Source: Chrysomallon squamiferum
Lineage: Eukaryota > Mollusca > Gastropoda > Neomphalida > Peltospiridae
Assembly: GCA_012295275.1 (NCBI GenBank)
Contig: CM022673.1
Location: 765,001 to 785,000, forward strand
Length of the DNA stretch: 20,000 nucleotides
Direction of reading: 5' to 3'
The position numbers were made by a program, and so were the translations under genes. Each line of letters starts with the position of its first letter. Within the stretch, counting starts at the first letter, position 1. The notes below the pieces were generated by a model that saw only the letters and a program-made list of their open reading frames with translations, did no database searches and was not told the DNA's origin. Below are positions 1 through 10,075 of this stretch, in pieces.

Positions 1-630
1 GTATTAATTGTAATTTAACAAAGCAGCAACAACAAGAACAAAAAACAAACAGCAGTTGGTATGTAAGGATTTTATTTCGATAATATATAAATCGTTTAAA
101 ATTTCACTAAATATTTGTAATTTTAAACTAGCGATATTGCACGTATCGTCTGCTTCCTATAAATTTGAACTGAGTATATTGTCCATAACATCTTTTTCAC
201 TTTAAACTTAAATTAGCATACCTTAAAACGTACTACACTTATTATATAAGTAAAAAAAAAAAAGGAACACTTATAATGCAATTATAGCATTGCATAAGAA
301 TCTACATTTGTAAATTTAACGAAGAAAATATTTGTTTCCTTTTAAAGTGCCTCCCTAAAAACCAAGATACAAGTTTGCAATATACGCAGTGACGTCATAA
401 TTTAAATTACAAAATGGCGGCGTTTATGTTTTCTAACAGTGTCATACATTTATGACGATATGTCGTCCAACATAAAATAAAATAATACGTGTTAAGTATC
501 AATAAACTCTTTGGACCATTCATTTAAACCACCACAGGTTCACTTTAATTAATTGATTATATAGAAAGTTCTTCGACCAGCTGAAAATAGTGTCAGACAG
601 GTAAATATTAAACGGTAATATCCACATAGA
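1..630. other. AT-rich spacer
   Basis: No gene, RNA or mobile element recognised apart from the CRE/ATGGCGGC pair. Confidence 0.6.
390..420 (+). promoter_or_regulatory. CRE and ATGGCGGC (YY1-like) motif pair
   Basis: A perfect palindromic CRE TGACGTCA (390-397) lies 16 bp before AAAATGGCGGCG (411-422). The latter matches the known YY1 core, which often sits at transcription or translation starts. The ATG at 414 opens only 13 codons (MAAFMFSNSVIHL) before a stop. A second perfect CRE is at 3151-3158. No adjacent gene is visible. Confidence 0.2.
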
Positions 631-670
631 TAAAAAGAAAAAAGAAAAAAAAAAAAAAAAAAAAAGAGAA
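631..670. repeat. A-rich tract
   Basis: Near-pure A run with a few G interruptions, including a long uninterrupted A stretch. No adjacent element with recognisable retrotransposon features was seen. Confidence 0.9.
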
Positions 671-1060
671 ATTAATATTCAGGCCCATTGTATCTTACAC
701 AGTGTCATTATAACTCCATTTCCAGCGCATCTGATTGTTATTTCCTAGGATGGGCATTCTTGTCCAATCAATGCTTGTCATTAATTCATACACACTATTA
801 ACCGACCTCATCCATATCTCTGCTCGTTCTAAATAATTGAAAACAATGTATGTTATATAAAGAGGAAAACAGTAGATATGCTCTAGATACTTCGCGCACA
901 AAACAATGGGATGATTCCTCTCAGAGCAGGTAATGACGTTTCGTTGTGTTTGTGTTGACTGCGGTGTAACTGGTTTTACCACAGACTTGCAGATATGACA
1001 CATTAGCCTTTAGATATATGTATAAAACATTCACAACAACATTGTCAGTGCACTTACAGA
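671..1060. other. Non-repetitive spacer with an unsupported open frame
   Basis: A 102-codon minus-strand frame (695-1003) has no recognisable domain, and no splice or repeat context supports it. Confidence 0.5.
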
Positions 1061-1086
1061 GACAACTGTGTATGTGAGTGTGTATG

Positions 1087-1121
<35 letters not shown>

Positions 1122-1140
1122 ATTTATATGTCTGTGTATA
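1061..1140. repeat. (TG)n/(TA)n microsatellite
   Basis: TG-rich stretch with a TATATA section and an uninterrupted TG core at about 1097-1121. Confidence 0.9.
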
Positions 1141-2344
1141 AAGCATTACAATTTACCATTTCAGTAACTTGGTTAAAATAAAGTTTTGGTTCATACGATA
1201 CATTCCACCCACACCTCTTGAACTGTTTCTGACGACAGCTGTTTACATGTTTACATAACCCAGTCCTAATTTCTTTGGTTTTCTTAGATAATCCATTTAC
1301 TCAGTCCTTGTCATACCTTTATCCTAAAGCAATGTGCATTAAAATATACTGTTTCAAATATCATCAGATATGCTCTTTAAAATTCGAGTTCCTTAGGGAA
1401 GAACAGTTAGAAAAATGCGGTCGAAACTAATATCAGTGTTATAGACTCCCCAAAAAAAAAAAACAAGGAAGCAAGATAAGGTAATCTGATATTAAATTTA
1501 TATTACGAAATACCAACGACCCTGTATGTTTATCACTCTTTGGTTTTGTTTTCTTCTGTATTAGTATTACTGTGTCATTAAGTTATTTTCAAAACTGTCG
1601 TACTGTCTGTCTCTCTTTCTTTCTCTTTCTTTCTCTTTCTCCCTCTCTCTCTGCGCCTTTTCAGGGAGATAATACTAATAAACCTCCTGATAAAAATAAT
1701 ATTGAAGAATAATTCATTTAAGTCATTTAGCATAATTTGCCAAATGAGTACTTGTGTAAGAATTTTGCTGTATTTTTATTTTTTATTTTTTTTTAAACAT
1801 ATCCAGAAAACATGGGGCTTAAGCTTAAAGTTTTAGGAAAATAAACAAAATAAATCATTTTATAATCAAATAAAATTATTAAACGGAGCTCCTGATAATA
1901 CCTTTGTTTTAGATTCGAAGCTCTGCATTTTAAATATCATTATCGTTCCCTTTAAAAGTCGTACAGTGTTCCAGAAAGGGGACAATATCTCCCACTTTGA
2001 TGAGCAGTATTTCAAAGGAGTGTTAGTGTATATGTTTGTGACACAGCAGATAGGTTTCTTGGATCATCAATAAGAAATAAATTTACAAATTTATTTGTAC
2101 AAAGCAGCGCTTTGTTCATGTTAAGACCTTCATTAGATTCGATTTATTAGATTCGATTGCATAGCGGGCGTATAAACTACCAGCCCACGAATTCGTAAAT
2201 GACGCAAAGGAGATTTCATTACGACTAGTTCATTAAATGGAGGGTAAATCGAGATCTACATTTTAAAATTTTAATTTTTCAATCATTTATAAATGTACAG
2301 AACTGCATAAATAGTGTAAACCTCTTGTGGTCGCTGCTCGTTCT
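1141..2344. other. AT-rich spacer
   Basis: No gene recognised. It contains the pyrimidine tract at 1602 and a two-copy 15-bp repeat (TTAGATTCGATT at 2133 and 2148). Confidence 0.6.
1602..1655. repeat. Pyrimidine tract (TCTT)n/(CT)n
   Basis: Plus-strand C/T-only stretch apart from occasional G, made of TTTC and CT units. It is followed by CAGGGAGATAATAC, whose GGGAGATAA core recurs near 14110. Confidence 0.8.
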
Positions 2345-2407
2345 GAAGCTGCAAGTCAGTGACTGATTTATTAGTCTTCGTAATATCGAAGAATCTTGCA
2401 AGACTTC
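2345..2407. other. Imperfect hairpin 1
   Basis: GAAGCTGCAAG (2345-2355) pairs with CTTGCAAGACTTC (2395-2407) with two single-base bulges. An inner stem CTTCG/CGAAG (2376-2380 with 2387-2391) closes a 6-nt loop. It lies in otherwise non-repetitive sequence, 18 bp before a second, larger hairpin. Confidence 0.5.
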
Positions 2408-2425
2408 ATTAAACGGTTCAGAAGT

Positions 2426-2507
2426 ATCGTGTTTCGTAAAACCCAGTCTTGGACCTCCGTGAATATTTTACATAAAACGGAGCCAGGCTGTTATCACGAA
2501 ACACGAT
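2426..2507. other. Imperfect hairpin 2 (~82 nt)
   Basis: Perfect 12-bp outer stem ATCGTGTTTCGT (2426-2437) with ACGAAACACGAT (2496-2507). An inner 6-bp stem CTCCGT/ACGGAG (2455-2460 with 2477-2482) surrounds a 16-nt A/T-rich loop. Between them is a partly paired section with bulges and a G-U pair. Size and shape are like a pre-miRNA, but a degenerate inverted-repeat transposon would look similar. Confidence 0.5.
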
Positions 2508-2856
2508 GCAGTAACGGTGTGACATACGTCACGAAATCTTTAAGATCGCGCAGATAACTAGACGATTGAAATTACAATAATGAATATTGGGTTAATTATG
2601 TAGAAAACACGTTTATTCTTCTTTATTTTTTTTTTTTTTTTATTTGTGTCTATCGAAGCTTTAAATGTCTTAGCTAAAAGAGATCCGTTTTAAGTTGAAA
2701 CGATTGTCCTAACGACTTACCGTTCGTTTGTTAATCTTCTTTATATTTATATTAATTACAGAGAATTGTCTCGTCTACAAGTGGCTAGTTTTGTAATAAT
2801 TGGAGTTGAAAAACGGTTGGATGGTTCCCAAATCGTTATGGTTGACAAAACTAAGC

Positions 2857-2948
2857 AAAAAAAAAAAAAAAAAAAAATAAAAATAAAATAAAATAAAAAG
2901 CGAAATAATAATAATCAATATATTAATAAATAATAATAATAATAATAA

Positions 2949-2996
<48 letters not shown>
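2857..2996. repeat. Poly-A, (TAAAA)n and (AAT)n block
   Basis: A 21-nt poly-A (2857-2877) grades into TAAAA repeats and then into (AAT)n to about 2996. The poly-Ile open frame on the minus strand is an artefact of this block. Confidence 0.93.
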
Positions 2997-2998
<2 letters not shown>

Positions 2999-3894
2999 GA
3001 GGGTAATAATAACTTAAAATTAATATTACGTTCAGTCGGGTGACCATTTCTTGATAAATTTGTTGATTTCATAAGACAACTCGCAGTTAAAAATTATCAA
3101 AGAGAGAAACCCGACGAACGTCTTCCAGAGAGACAACCACAACGTGTTGGTGACGTCATCGATGTCCCTTTGAAAACGTAACGGAATCATTTACTTTTAT
3201 TTTTTCTTATTTTTAACTGTCTTTCTTTTTTTTTATTCTACAGTTAATAAAGTCATATTATCACAGCTAAAATTTACAGAATTCACAACCTGATTTGAGT
3301 AATAATTGCATAAATATTACATGAATAACTACATAAATATTACATAACTAGCTGTAGGCTTTTGATGTTTATTACGTCAATTTTCCACTTCATCTGTAAA
3401 TGAGTTTGATAAAACGATATTAACAAAACGTTATTTCTTAAGTAGTTTCAGAAATGACTGCTTCAAAAGAACGTTAGTCTGCTTAAAAAGTAAACCTGTT
3501 AATCTTTCGGTATCTCAAAAGACATAATCCGTTCTTACAGCGAAGCGCTAGGAATATATAAAATGTGTATCTTCATTTTTATCATTATGCTTATTTTAAG
3601 ATGTAATTTACGGTAATCCAAACAGCTTAAGCATAATATTTATTTCATATTTTTCCAAGTGACTGTTTTATTTGTTTCTAAAATCCAACGTATGGAAGTA
3701 GTAAAGTAAAATAATAATAATAAAAAGATACAATAAATCTATTTTTCTTTTTCATGTTCATATATATTTGTTTTTCTTTCATTTTGTGTGTAAAAGGAAT
3801 ATCTGAAAAAGGCATCATTCAATAAATTTAGGTAGGTTTGTTAAAATTCCTGCCGTATTTAACTTAAAACGAATATTAACCTGTTGAAAAAAAA
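2997..3894. other. AT-rich spacer
   Basis: No gene recognised. A perfect CRE TGACGTCA lies at 3151. Confidence 0.6.
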
Positions 3895-3922
3895 AATTAT
3901 TTTATTTATTTATTTACGTATT

Positions 3923-3967
<45 letters not shown>

Positions 3968-4049
3968 TATTATTATTATTATTATTACTATAACTACCTG
4001 TATATAACTATTGTTATAACAAGAGAGAGACAGCTCCATATATATATGG

Positions 4050-4101
<52 letters not shown>
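3895..4101. repeat. Compound palindromic microsatellite (AAT)n/(ATT)n and (GA)n/(CT)n
   Basis: (AAT)n from about 3924 switches at 3967 into (ATT)n to about 3987. A short spacer is followed by a near-perfect 42-bp palindrome (4022-4063), with centre AGCTCC, (AT)5, GGAGCT and arms of GA and CT, one mismatch per side. The CT arm continues as (CT)n to about 4101. Confidence 0.85.
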
Positions 4102-4102
<1 letters not shown>

Positions 4103-4465
4103 CACTATGTGATATAGTCATTAATTCATTTAAAGCTGTATTGCACGTGAACAAAATGAACGTTTAAGACAAAATTCTACCTTCCACCCGAACACAGACG
4201 ACTGTATACACCTGTGCGTACTGTTTACAAACCTTTGTGGTCTCGTACCGTTAATTACCAGCAACAAGACACGTGTAACAATCAATTAGTCGCAGGTAAA
4301 GCGTTATTTAAAGTAATCAGTTTCTGCTTCCCCACACATCTGGCAACACCTTTCACGTTCCATTATTGTCCACGTGTGAAAATATACGTTGTGTTTGACG
4401 TTAAGCAATCTCTAACTTAATTAAGGTTCTCGAGTGTCGTTAATTAATCATCTTTCAAGCCTTTT
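4102..4465. other. Non-repetitive spacer with three CACGTG E-boxes
   Basis: No gene seen. CACGTG occurs at 4144, 4270 and 4371, a dense cluster for AT-rich DNA. Confidence 0.4.
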
Positions 4466-4524
4466 TTATATATATATATATATATATATGTGTTTACTGT
4501 TTGTTGTTGGATAAACGGGTTATC

Positions 4525-4526
<2 letters not shown>

Positions 4527-4606
<80 letters not shown>
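4527..4606. repeat. (GA)40 microsatellite
   Basis: Uninterrupted 80-bp GA dinucleotide run. A (TA)n run (about 4466-4489) lies just upstream. Confidence 0.97.
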
Positions 4607-4609
<3 letters not shown>

Positions 4610-4850
4610 ATAATGAATTAAGAAATAATAACAATTTAAAACAATGTATAGCAATGAACACGAAAGTGAAAGTTTTATCTCCTTTCGTCCAGGCAATAAC
4701 CTGCAGAAGTTAATTACCTGAACAGTATTTCACGAGGAGAGATGAATTAACTTGCAAACATGACGTATCAGAAACGAGTTGTTTTATTAACATTCACAAT
4801 AACGTTATGGTTCCTCGAATCTGTGAAGCGATGTTTAACAAACAGACTGA

Positions 4851-5130
4851 CAATTCTTTATCCGAAGTGCTTTGGATTTCGGAATTTTACGGATTTTGGA
4901 CAATAAAGAGATAGCATGAGAATAGAATCTACGTCTAAATATGAATTACATTTATTTTTCATATACAGCTTACACAGATAATCTGCATTATTTTTTAAAT
5001 AACATTTTTTATAATTTTGTGTATAAAAGGCGGTTTATATATAGCAAAAAAGTCCAGTAACTGTAAGATATTATTATTTCTGCTGCTCGGAAAAAGTTTC
5101 GGATTTCGCAATTCCGGATAAGGGATCCTA
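4851..5130. mobile_element. Non-autonomous Tigger/pogo-like DNA transposon (MITE)
   Basis: A 280-bp segment with imperfect terminal inverted repeats. The left end has TTATCCG at 4858-4864 followed by AAGTGCTTTGGATTTCGG. The right end has CGGATAA at 5115-5121, preceded by TTTCGGATTTCG and followed by GGGATCC. The inner part is AT-rich, with no open frame. From memory, the ends (TTATCCG near the tip, repeated CGGATTT) and subterminal motifs such as TTCATATACA and ATAATTTTGTG resemble non-autonomous Tigger/pogo elements of vertebrates (Tc1/mariner superfamily). The flanking TA duplication is not clearly preserved, suggesting an old copy. The structure is seen; the family name is recalled and not searched. 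Confidence 0.7.
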
Positions 5131-5605
5131 AAAATGTATTAATATTTAACTGAATTTAAATTAATTTCGTGTCCTTTGGTTTGACTTAAATGAAACTTAA
5201 GAAATTTATATATTTAAAAATGTATTATATTGGCTCTAGATATACGTATGTAAGTAAATCGTACGTATTTGTGGTGTGACGTGCATATCTGTGTATAAAT
5301 ATATGAATGTTTTAAACCTAAAATATAATCTGTCTGGTTGCGACTAGCAATTTCTGACTTAGGGTGTGTATTTAAATTATTAATATATCTTTATTTTTAT
5401 ACAGTAAATACCAAAACAAAATATATGTACTCAACATTTATATATATATTTTATAAGTATTAAAACTTTTGTTTTCATTATTTTATTTTATTTTATTTTA
5501 TTTAAACGTTTATTTCGAATTTTCCACTCTGTTATTTGAATCCCATAACGATGCAAGTTTCTATTTATGTATATATTTTATATATGTCTGTACATGCATG
5601 CATAC

Positions 5606-5714
<109 letters not shown>

Positions 5715-6060
5715 ATCTCTACATTATCTAGTTTTGCAGTACGTATTAATTTACCTCATGTCAAAACGAAATGAAGCTATTAATATTTCATAATCAAGGC
5801 TTTCAAAAGCTATATCGAACTGAATTCGAATATATAATCTAAATGCATTCTCAAACATGTGCTATAGCCGTGTATATAAATATATTGTTTATTATTAATA
5901 TGTTATATTCTTTTTCCCTTTGGACATACGCACAGAGAGGCCAGATTATCAATTATTGATCACATGGTTTGATGACTCGATGAATGGCGTACGGAAAAAA
6001 AGCCCCAAAGAGTACGAAACACACCTTTGTTTCTTTACTTTAGTTCTTTGATTCAAAGCT

Positions 6061-6099
6061 TTTTTTTTATTATTATTATTATCATTTTTTTTTTTTTTT
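6061..6099. repeat. Poly-T/(TTA)n tract
   Basis: Two poly-T runs flanking a short (TTA)n block. Confidence 0.9.
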
Positions 6100-6345
6100 A
6101 CATTCATGTTTGCTTTCTCTTTCTGATTTGTCTGCTGAGTGCATTTATTTTACCATACATTATTTTGTGTTTGTTTTATTATGTATTATAACCTATATAC
6201 GTGTAAATGTATATGTTTGACTGATTGTCTGTCTGTCTATTAAGTCACCGTCCATTTGTATGTCCGTTCGTCCGTCCACCTGTATACCTGTCAATCCGTG
6301 CGTCTAGCAGCCTGTGTATCTGTCTGTGTTGTTAATAATTATAAT

Positions 6346-6372
6346 AAAAAAAAAAAAAAAAAAAAAAAAAAA
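6346..6372. repeat. Poly-A run (27 nt)
   Basis: Uninterrupted A run preceded by TAATAATTATAAT. Upstream (about 6220-6335) is a decayed tetranucleotide tract of TGTC, GTCC and TGTA words. No other retroelement hallmark was found. Confidence 0.9.
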
Positions 6373-6711
6373 TATCTTTCAGATTTTTCATGGAATGGAA
6401 GCACATTTCGAACGACATAATTTAGACTAATTCGCCTTAACGTACTGTATTTTTCTAAGTAAATAAATGTAAAAATAAAATATATATATAATCCAAGATA
6501 TAACCTATTTTCTCACTTTTCTTAATCAGGTATGCAGGAAGCGATTAGAGACAGCATTTCTTACAAGAAGGTGGTTACATTGTGAAGAAGAGTAATCAAA
6601 CGAGACATTTCTGCGGGCAGTCTAATTAATATGCACCAGCACGTTTGTGGCTTAACTCTATCCCGTTATCATTTCTCTTATTGAATATACATATACATGT
6701 TTGTGTGTACG

Positions 6712-6716
<5 letters not shown>

Positions 6717-6743
<27 letters not shown>

Positions 6744-6774
6744 TGTATGTATGCATGTATGTATGTATGTATGT
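6717..6774. repeat. (TATG)n microsatellite
   Basis: About 14 TATG units with one TGCATG interruption; both flanks are degenerate TG/TA sequence. Open frames on both strands here are repeat translation. Confidence 0.95.
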
Positions 6775-7294
6775 TTTTAAAAGCATGTACGACTGTATTT
6801 TTAAATGTTTGTATGTATATGTATATGCATTTATGTATGTGTGTGTGTGTGTTTATTCCACTGAAAGATAGGTTCACTGAATACAGTACTATTTAAATAT
6901 TACTTCAGCAACAGCATTAACGGACGAAGAATACAGACACATATAAATAATTTGAAAACAGACTAAAAAAACCTAACGATACAAAACAATACATAACAAA
7001 GTGGAAAAAAAACAACAACAAAAAAAAAACCAGTCAGAAAAACATAGGAACAAATAACAGTTGTCACATAAAGCAGTATAAATGGTATTGATAAAAATGG
7101 TTAGTTCTGATGCACACAGACAATTTAAACATGCATAAACAGCGAGTGAGCAATCAATAAAAGTTCATTAATTTTGCTGCAATACACCTTGGGTTAAGTT
7201 AGCTACGAGTGACGTACAATTTGTCAATGACGTGCACGGAGTGGGTGTCATAGAACTGTATGCAGTGACATTTATTTCATATTATTTAGAAGAG

Positions 7295-7740
7295 AAAAAA
7301 ACTAAACTTTACTGCAATAAAATCAGTCGAGTTTGGAAAACACAGAGAAGTAAAAGAACTTTTATGACAATCAGATAAGACGACATATCTGAAAATTAAA
7401 ACTTTACATCAATAGAATTAGAAGAGATTGCATAACACGAAGAAAAAGTGAAACTTTAAGACATTGAAATAGACAGAGATTGCAAAATACGAAGAATAAG
7501 AAAAAGAAAAACTGTATAGCTGCGAAATTGAGTAGAGATCGTTAAACATAAAGACAAAAAAAAAGAGAAGAAAAACCCACACATGACCAAAAAAAAAAAA
7601 AGAAGATACAGAACACAAATAAAACTTTAGGACAACAAAGAATGTAGAAATTGGTATATGAAAAAAAATTCAAAAAGTGAAAATTTTTTGGACAGAAATT
7701 AAGAAAAACAATAATTTGCTATAGTATGTTATATGCTGTA
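7295..7740. repeat. Diverged ~52-bp purine-rich tandem array
   Basis: An AACTTT-like anchor recurs at 7305, 7357, 7400, 7452, 7510 (AACTGT), 7623 and about 7682 (AATTTT). The spacings are 52, 43, 52, 58, 113 (twice 56) and about 59. Anchors are followed by related text (GACA, then GAAAT or GAAT, then AGAGATTGCA or similar, then ACGAAGAA). The clearest pair is 7426-7446 and 7478-7498 (GAGATTGCATAACACGAAG versus GAGATTGCAAAATACGAAG). Units are old and strongly diverged. No gene is supported here. Confidence 0.55.
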
Positions 7741-8154
7741 AAATAAAGATCAACAAAAAAGAAGACAAAAGACTAAACAGACGACGAAGTTCACTAAGAA
7801 GAAGAACGTTATTCATATAAAATGAATTGATCTGACGCATAGGGGAAAAAAAATATATATACATAAATAAATAATTTCTTTCTTATGTGCTTGACTGTTG
7901 TGATTTTTTTTTTCATTATTTTATTATATTTTATTTTATTTTAATATCTTTTATTTTTTTTATATTTTTTTAGTATTATTATTGAAAAGAAATGTATTTT
8001 TTTTATACAGGCTTAACACTCAGAAATCATAACCAATCCTTTTTAAATGTAAGATCTGTTTATAATGAAGTTTCACTCAAGCACGCTTGTACTGGACTTT
8101 ATATTCAAATAGGTGGCTTACGATAAAGATGGTATTATCTAACTTTGATCTCAC

Positions 8155-8243
8155 GTTAATGATTAACATTACAACAGTTACAAAAGAATTTGCCGACACT
8201 AAATCTTCTCTATAATTAATGTAACTGCTGTTACGTTATTAAC
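8155..8243. repeat. Imperfect inverted repeat
   Basis: Left arm 8155-8181 (ends AACAGTTAC) and right arm 8221-8243 (begins GTAACTGCTGTTAC) pair with a few mismatches and a short gap around a 39-nt spacer. It could be a small MITE or a chance hairpin; no coding sequence overlaps it. Confidence 0.45.
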
Positions 8244-8367
8244 TTGGCTTGCTTATATAGCAATATTAATAAGATTACAATAGTAAGATATCTCAGACCT
8301 CGATACCTGACTAGAAACGTTAAAAACTCGGTCATGAAACAGTGACTGTATTCTATCGGGTTTGGTT

Positions 8368-8640
8368 TTAACTAAATGTGGGTCTATACAGTGAAAGATA
8401 ACTAGACACGTCTCTAATTTTCAAACTTCTCTTCATGTTTCTGAAACCCGTCTGCTCTGGTGCGTTCAGTGACACGATCAGTGACGGCATCGTAAAGTAA
8501 GCCAGGTAGATTTCTCTCACACAGTAAGTTGTTGTTTTTTCCCCACTGATACCAGGCAAAACAGCTTCGTCCGATAAGTAGCAGTTGTACTTTGAGCATC
8601 GAGGCGAAAGATTTTATGTGTTCGTCGACTCGAGCTAAGC
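8368..8640. other. Non-repetitive patch of unknown nature
   Basis: Mixed-composition sequence open in two minus-strand frames (61 and 63 codons, one lacking an ATG). No motif, splice-site pair or family resemblance is seen, so no gene is called. Confidence 0.25.
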
Positions 8641-9363
8641 GTCAGGACTTTCTCGTTTAACAGTTTTGTACCATTTACACGCTAATCGTGTTTTACGAAA
8701 ATGGCCTTATTTTAACGGCCAAACAGGCTCGTGGTAAACGATCAGTGAAAACAAAGTAAAATCCTCAGTCTTCAGTGGGGGAATTTTATTGTCTGTATCG
8801 TTTGAGCTGTCTACAACTTCTTGTAGTCTTAATCAGTCCTTATTCTTACCTTCTTTTAAAAAACACCTTTCTTGAAATATTCTTAAAGAACGAAATTCGT
8901 GTTTGTTTTTATTATTTTAGAAGCTGTAACATACACAGATATGCTTTATCTGTCTATATCTTTATGTTCGTCTCCCTCTCTTTATCTCTCTGTCACTCTG
9001 TCTTTCTCTAAGTGTAGAGTACACGACCACTCCTTGGTGTGTGATGTGATACATTCATGTACGCTTCTAGTTAGAAAAAAAGAAAAGGAAAAAAAAAAGA
9101 AAGAAAGTGAGGTAAATAAATAAATAAAATAACTTATTTTGCACAACACGTTTCCAAACTCACTTATTTAAAATAGTCAACTGCCACTGTCAGAAATGAC
9201 ATACGATTTTCTCTTTGATATTACGCAGTTTGGCCGAGTTAACTACTAATGTTTAACGACATCTCAGCTCATATTAATATCAGTTTTATGATAAATTATG
9301 TCTCATGTTGACTCTAGAGACGAAACCCGCATTCATCATCACTCAATAAGCCTCCTTATATTT

Positions 9364-9638
9364 ATTGGCCGAAATTTCCCATTGGCAGGAACGCACCTAC
9401 CACGGCTTTTGATAAAGTAGTGGAACATCGATTGGAACAGGATATAAGTAAGGGTTGACCGAGCGATACAGCTCAGAATCAAGTTAACCGACTAACCAGT
9501 TAATTAAAACGACCTCACTGAGTCAGTGTTAACAGTTCTGTTATTACGTAATTTACGTTGACTGTAACATGTAACACGATCACAGTGGTTCCACACAAAT
9601 GCAGAATCCATTCGGTGGAAGTTTGCAGTTGTTTCTCA
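9364..9638 (+). promoter_or_regulatory. Promoter-like stretch with possible first exon
   Basis: Three ATTGG (inverted CCAAT) words at 9364, 9381 and 9431 precede GATATAAGTA (TATA-like, 9441-9450). Downstream are an AP-1-type palindrome CACTGAGTCAGTG (9516-9528), an ATG at 9599 opening MQNPFGGSLQLFL, and a good splice-donor match CTCA followed by GTGAGC at 9639. No downstream plus-strand exon is recognisable, so this is suggestive only. Confidence 0.2.
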
Positions 9639-9639
9639 G

Positions 9640-10075
9640 TGAGCTATGAAAATAAAACAAAATAATGCAGTTTAATTGTTTTAAAGAATATACAGAGAAG
9701 AAGAAGAAGAAGAAGAAGAAGAAGAAGAAGAAGAAACAGGAAGATAGACTTAAAGAGAAAAAACATTAACAGGAATAAAATAAATGCAAAGAAATCGAAT
9801 AGAAATAAATTCAAGAACAGTCGTGGAACCAAACAAACAAAGAATAAATAAATAAATTAATGATTAATTAATAATAATAATAAAAAATGACAGTACAATA
9901 AAACAAACAAACACATAAATAAATAAATAAATAAACAAATGAAGTAAGAAAAAAAAGAATAACAGAAAGAAAACCGAAGCATAAAATAATAATAATAATA
10001 AATTAAATCAACGAAATAAAATAAATCCTAGAAATTATGACACACACACACACACACGCACACAAACATAAATAA
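9640..10075. repeat. A-rich low-complexity block with (AAG)n, (AAAT)n and (AC)n
   Basis: Contains (GAA)n at about 9698-9736, several AAAT/AAT runs (9840-10000) and an (AC)n run at about 10040-10064. The plus strand is strongly A-biased throughout. No gene is supported. Confidence 0.85.

Larger units (their letters stand above)
7741..9363. other. AT-rich spacer
   Basis: T-rich low-complexity at about 7900-8000, then the inverted repeat at 8155 and the patch at 8368. The rest (8640-9363) has short C/T and A/G tracts and no recognised gene. Confidence 0.55.

Noticed and set aside
695-1003. 102-codon minus-strand frame without simple repeats
   Set aside because: No domain, family resemblance or splice context; length is possible by chance in 20 kb.
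2775-3047. Ile/Leu-rich 90-codon frame that looks like a membrane protein
   Set aside because: It is a translation of (AAT)n and poly-A repeat.
4214-4420. 68-codon plus-strand frame in unique sequence
   Set aside because: It begins with GTG rather than ATG, and there is no recognisable domain.
4501-4713. Frame with an Arg-Glu repeat
   Set aside because: It is a translation of (GA)40, with no other protein feature.
6346-6372. Poly-A run as the tail of a LINE or SINE
   Set aside because: No upstream reverse-transcriptase remnant, tRNA-like A/B boxes or target duplication could be seen.
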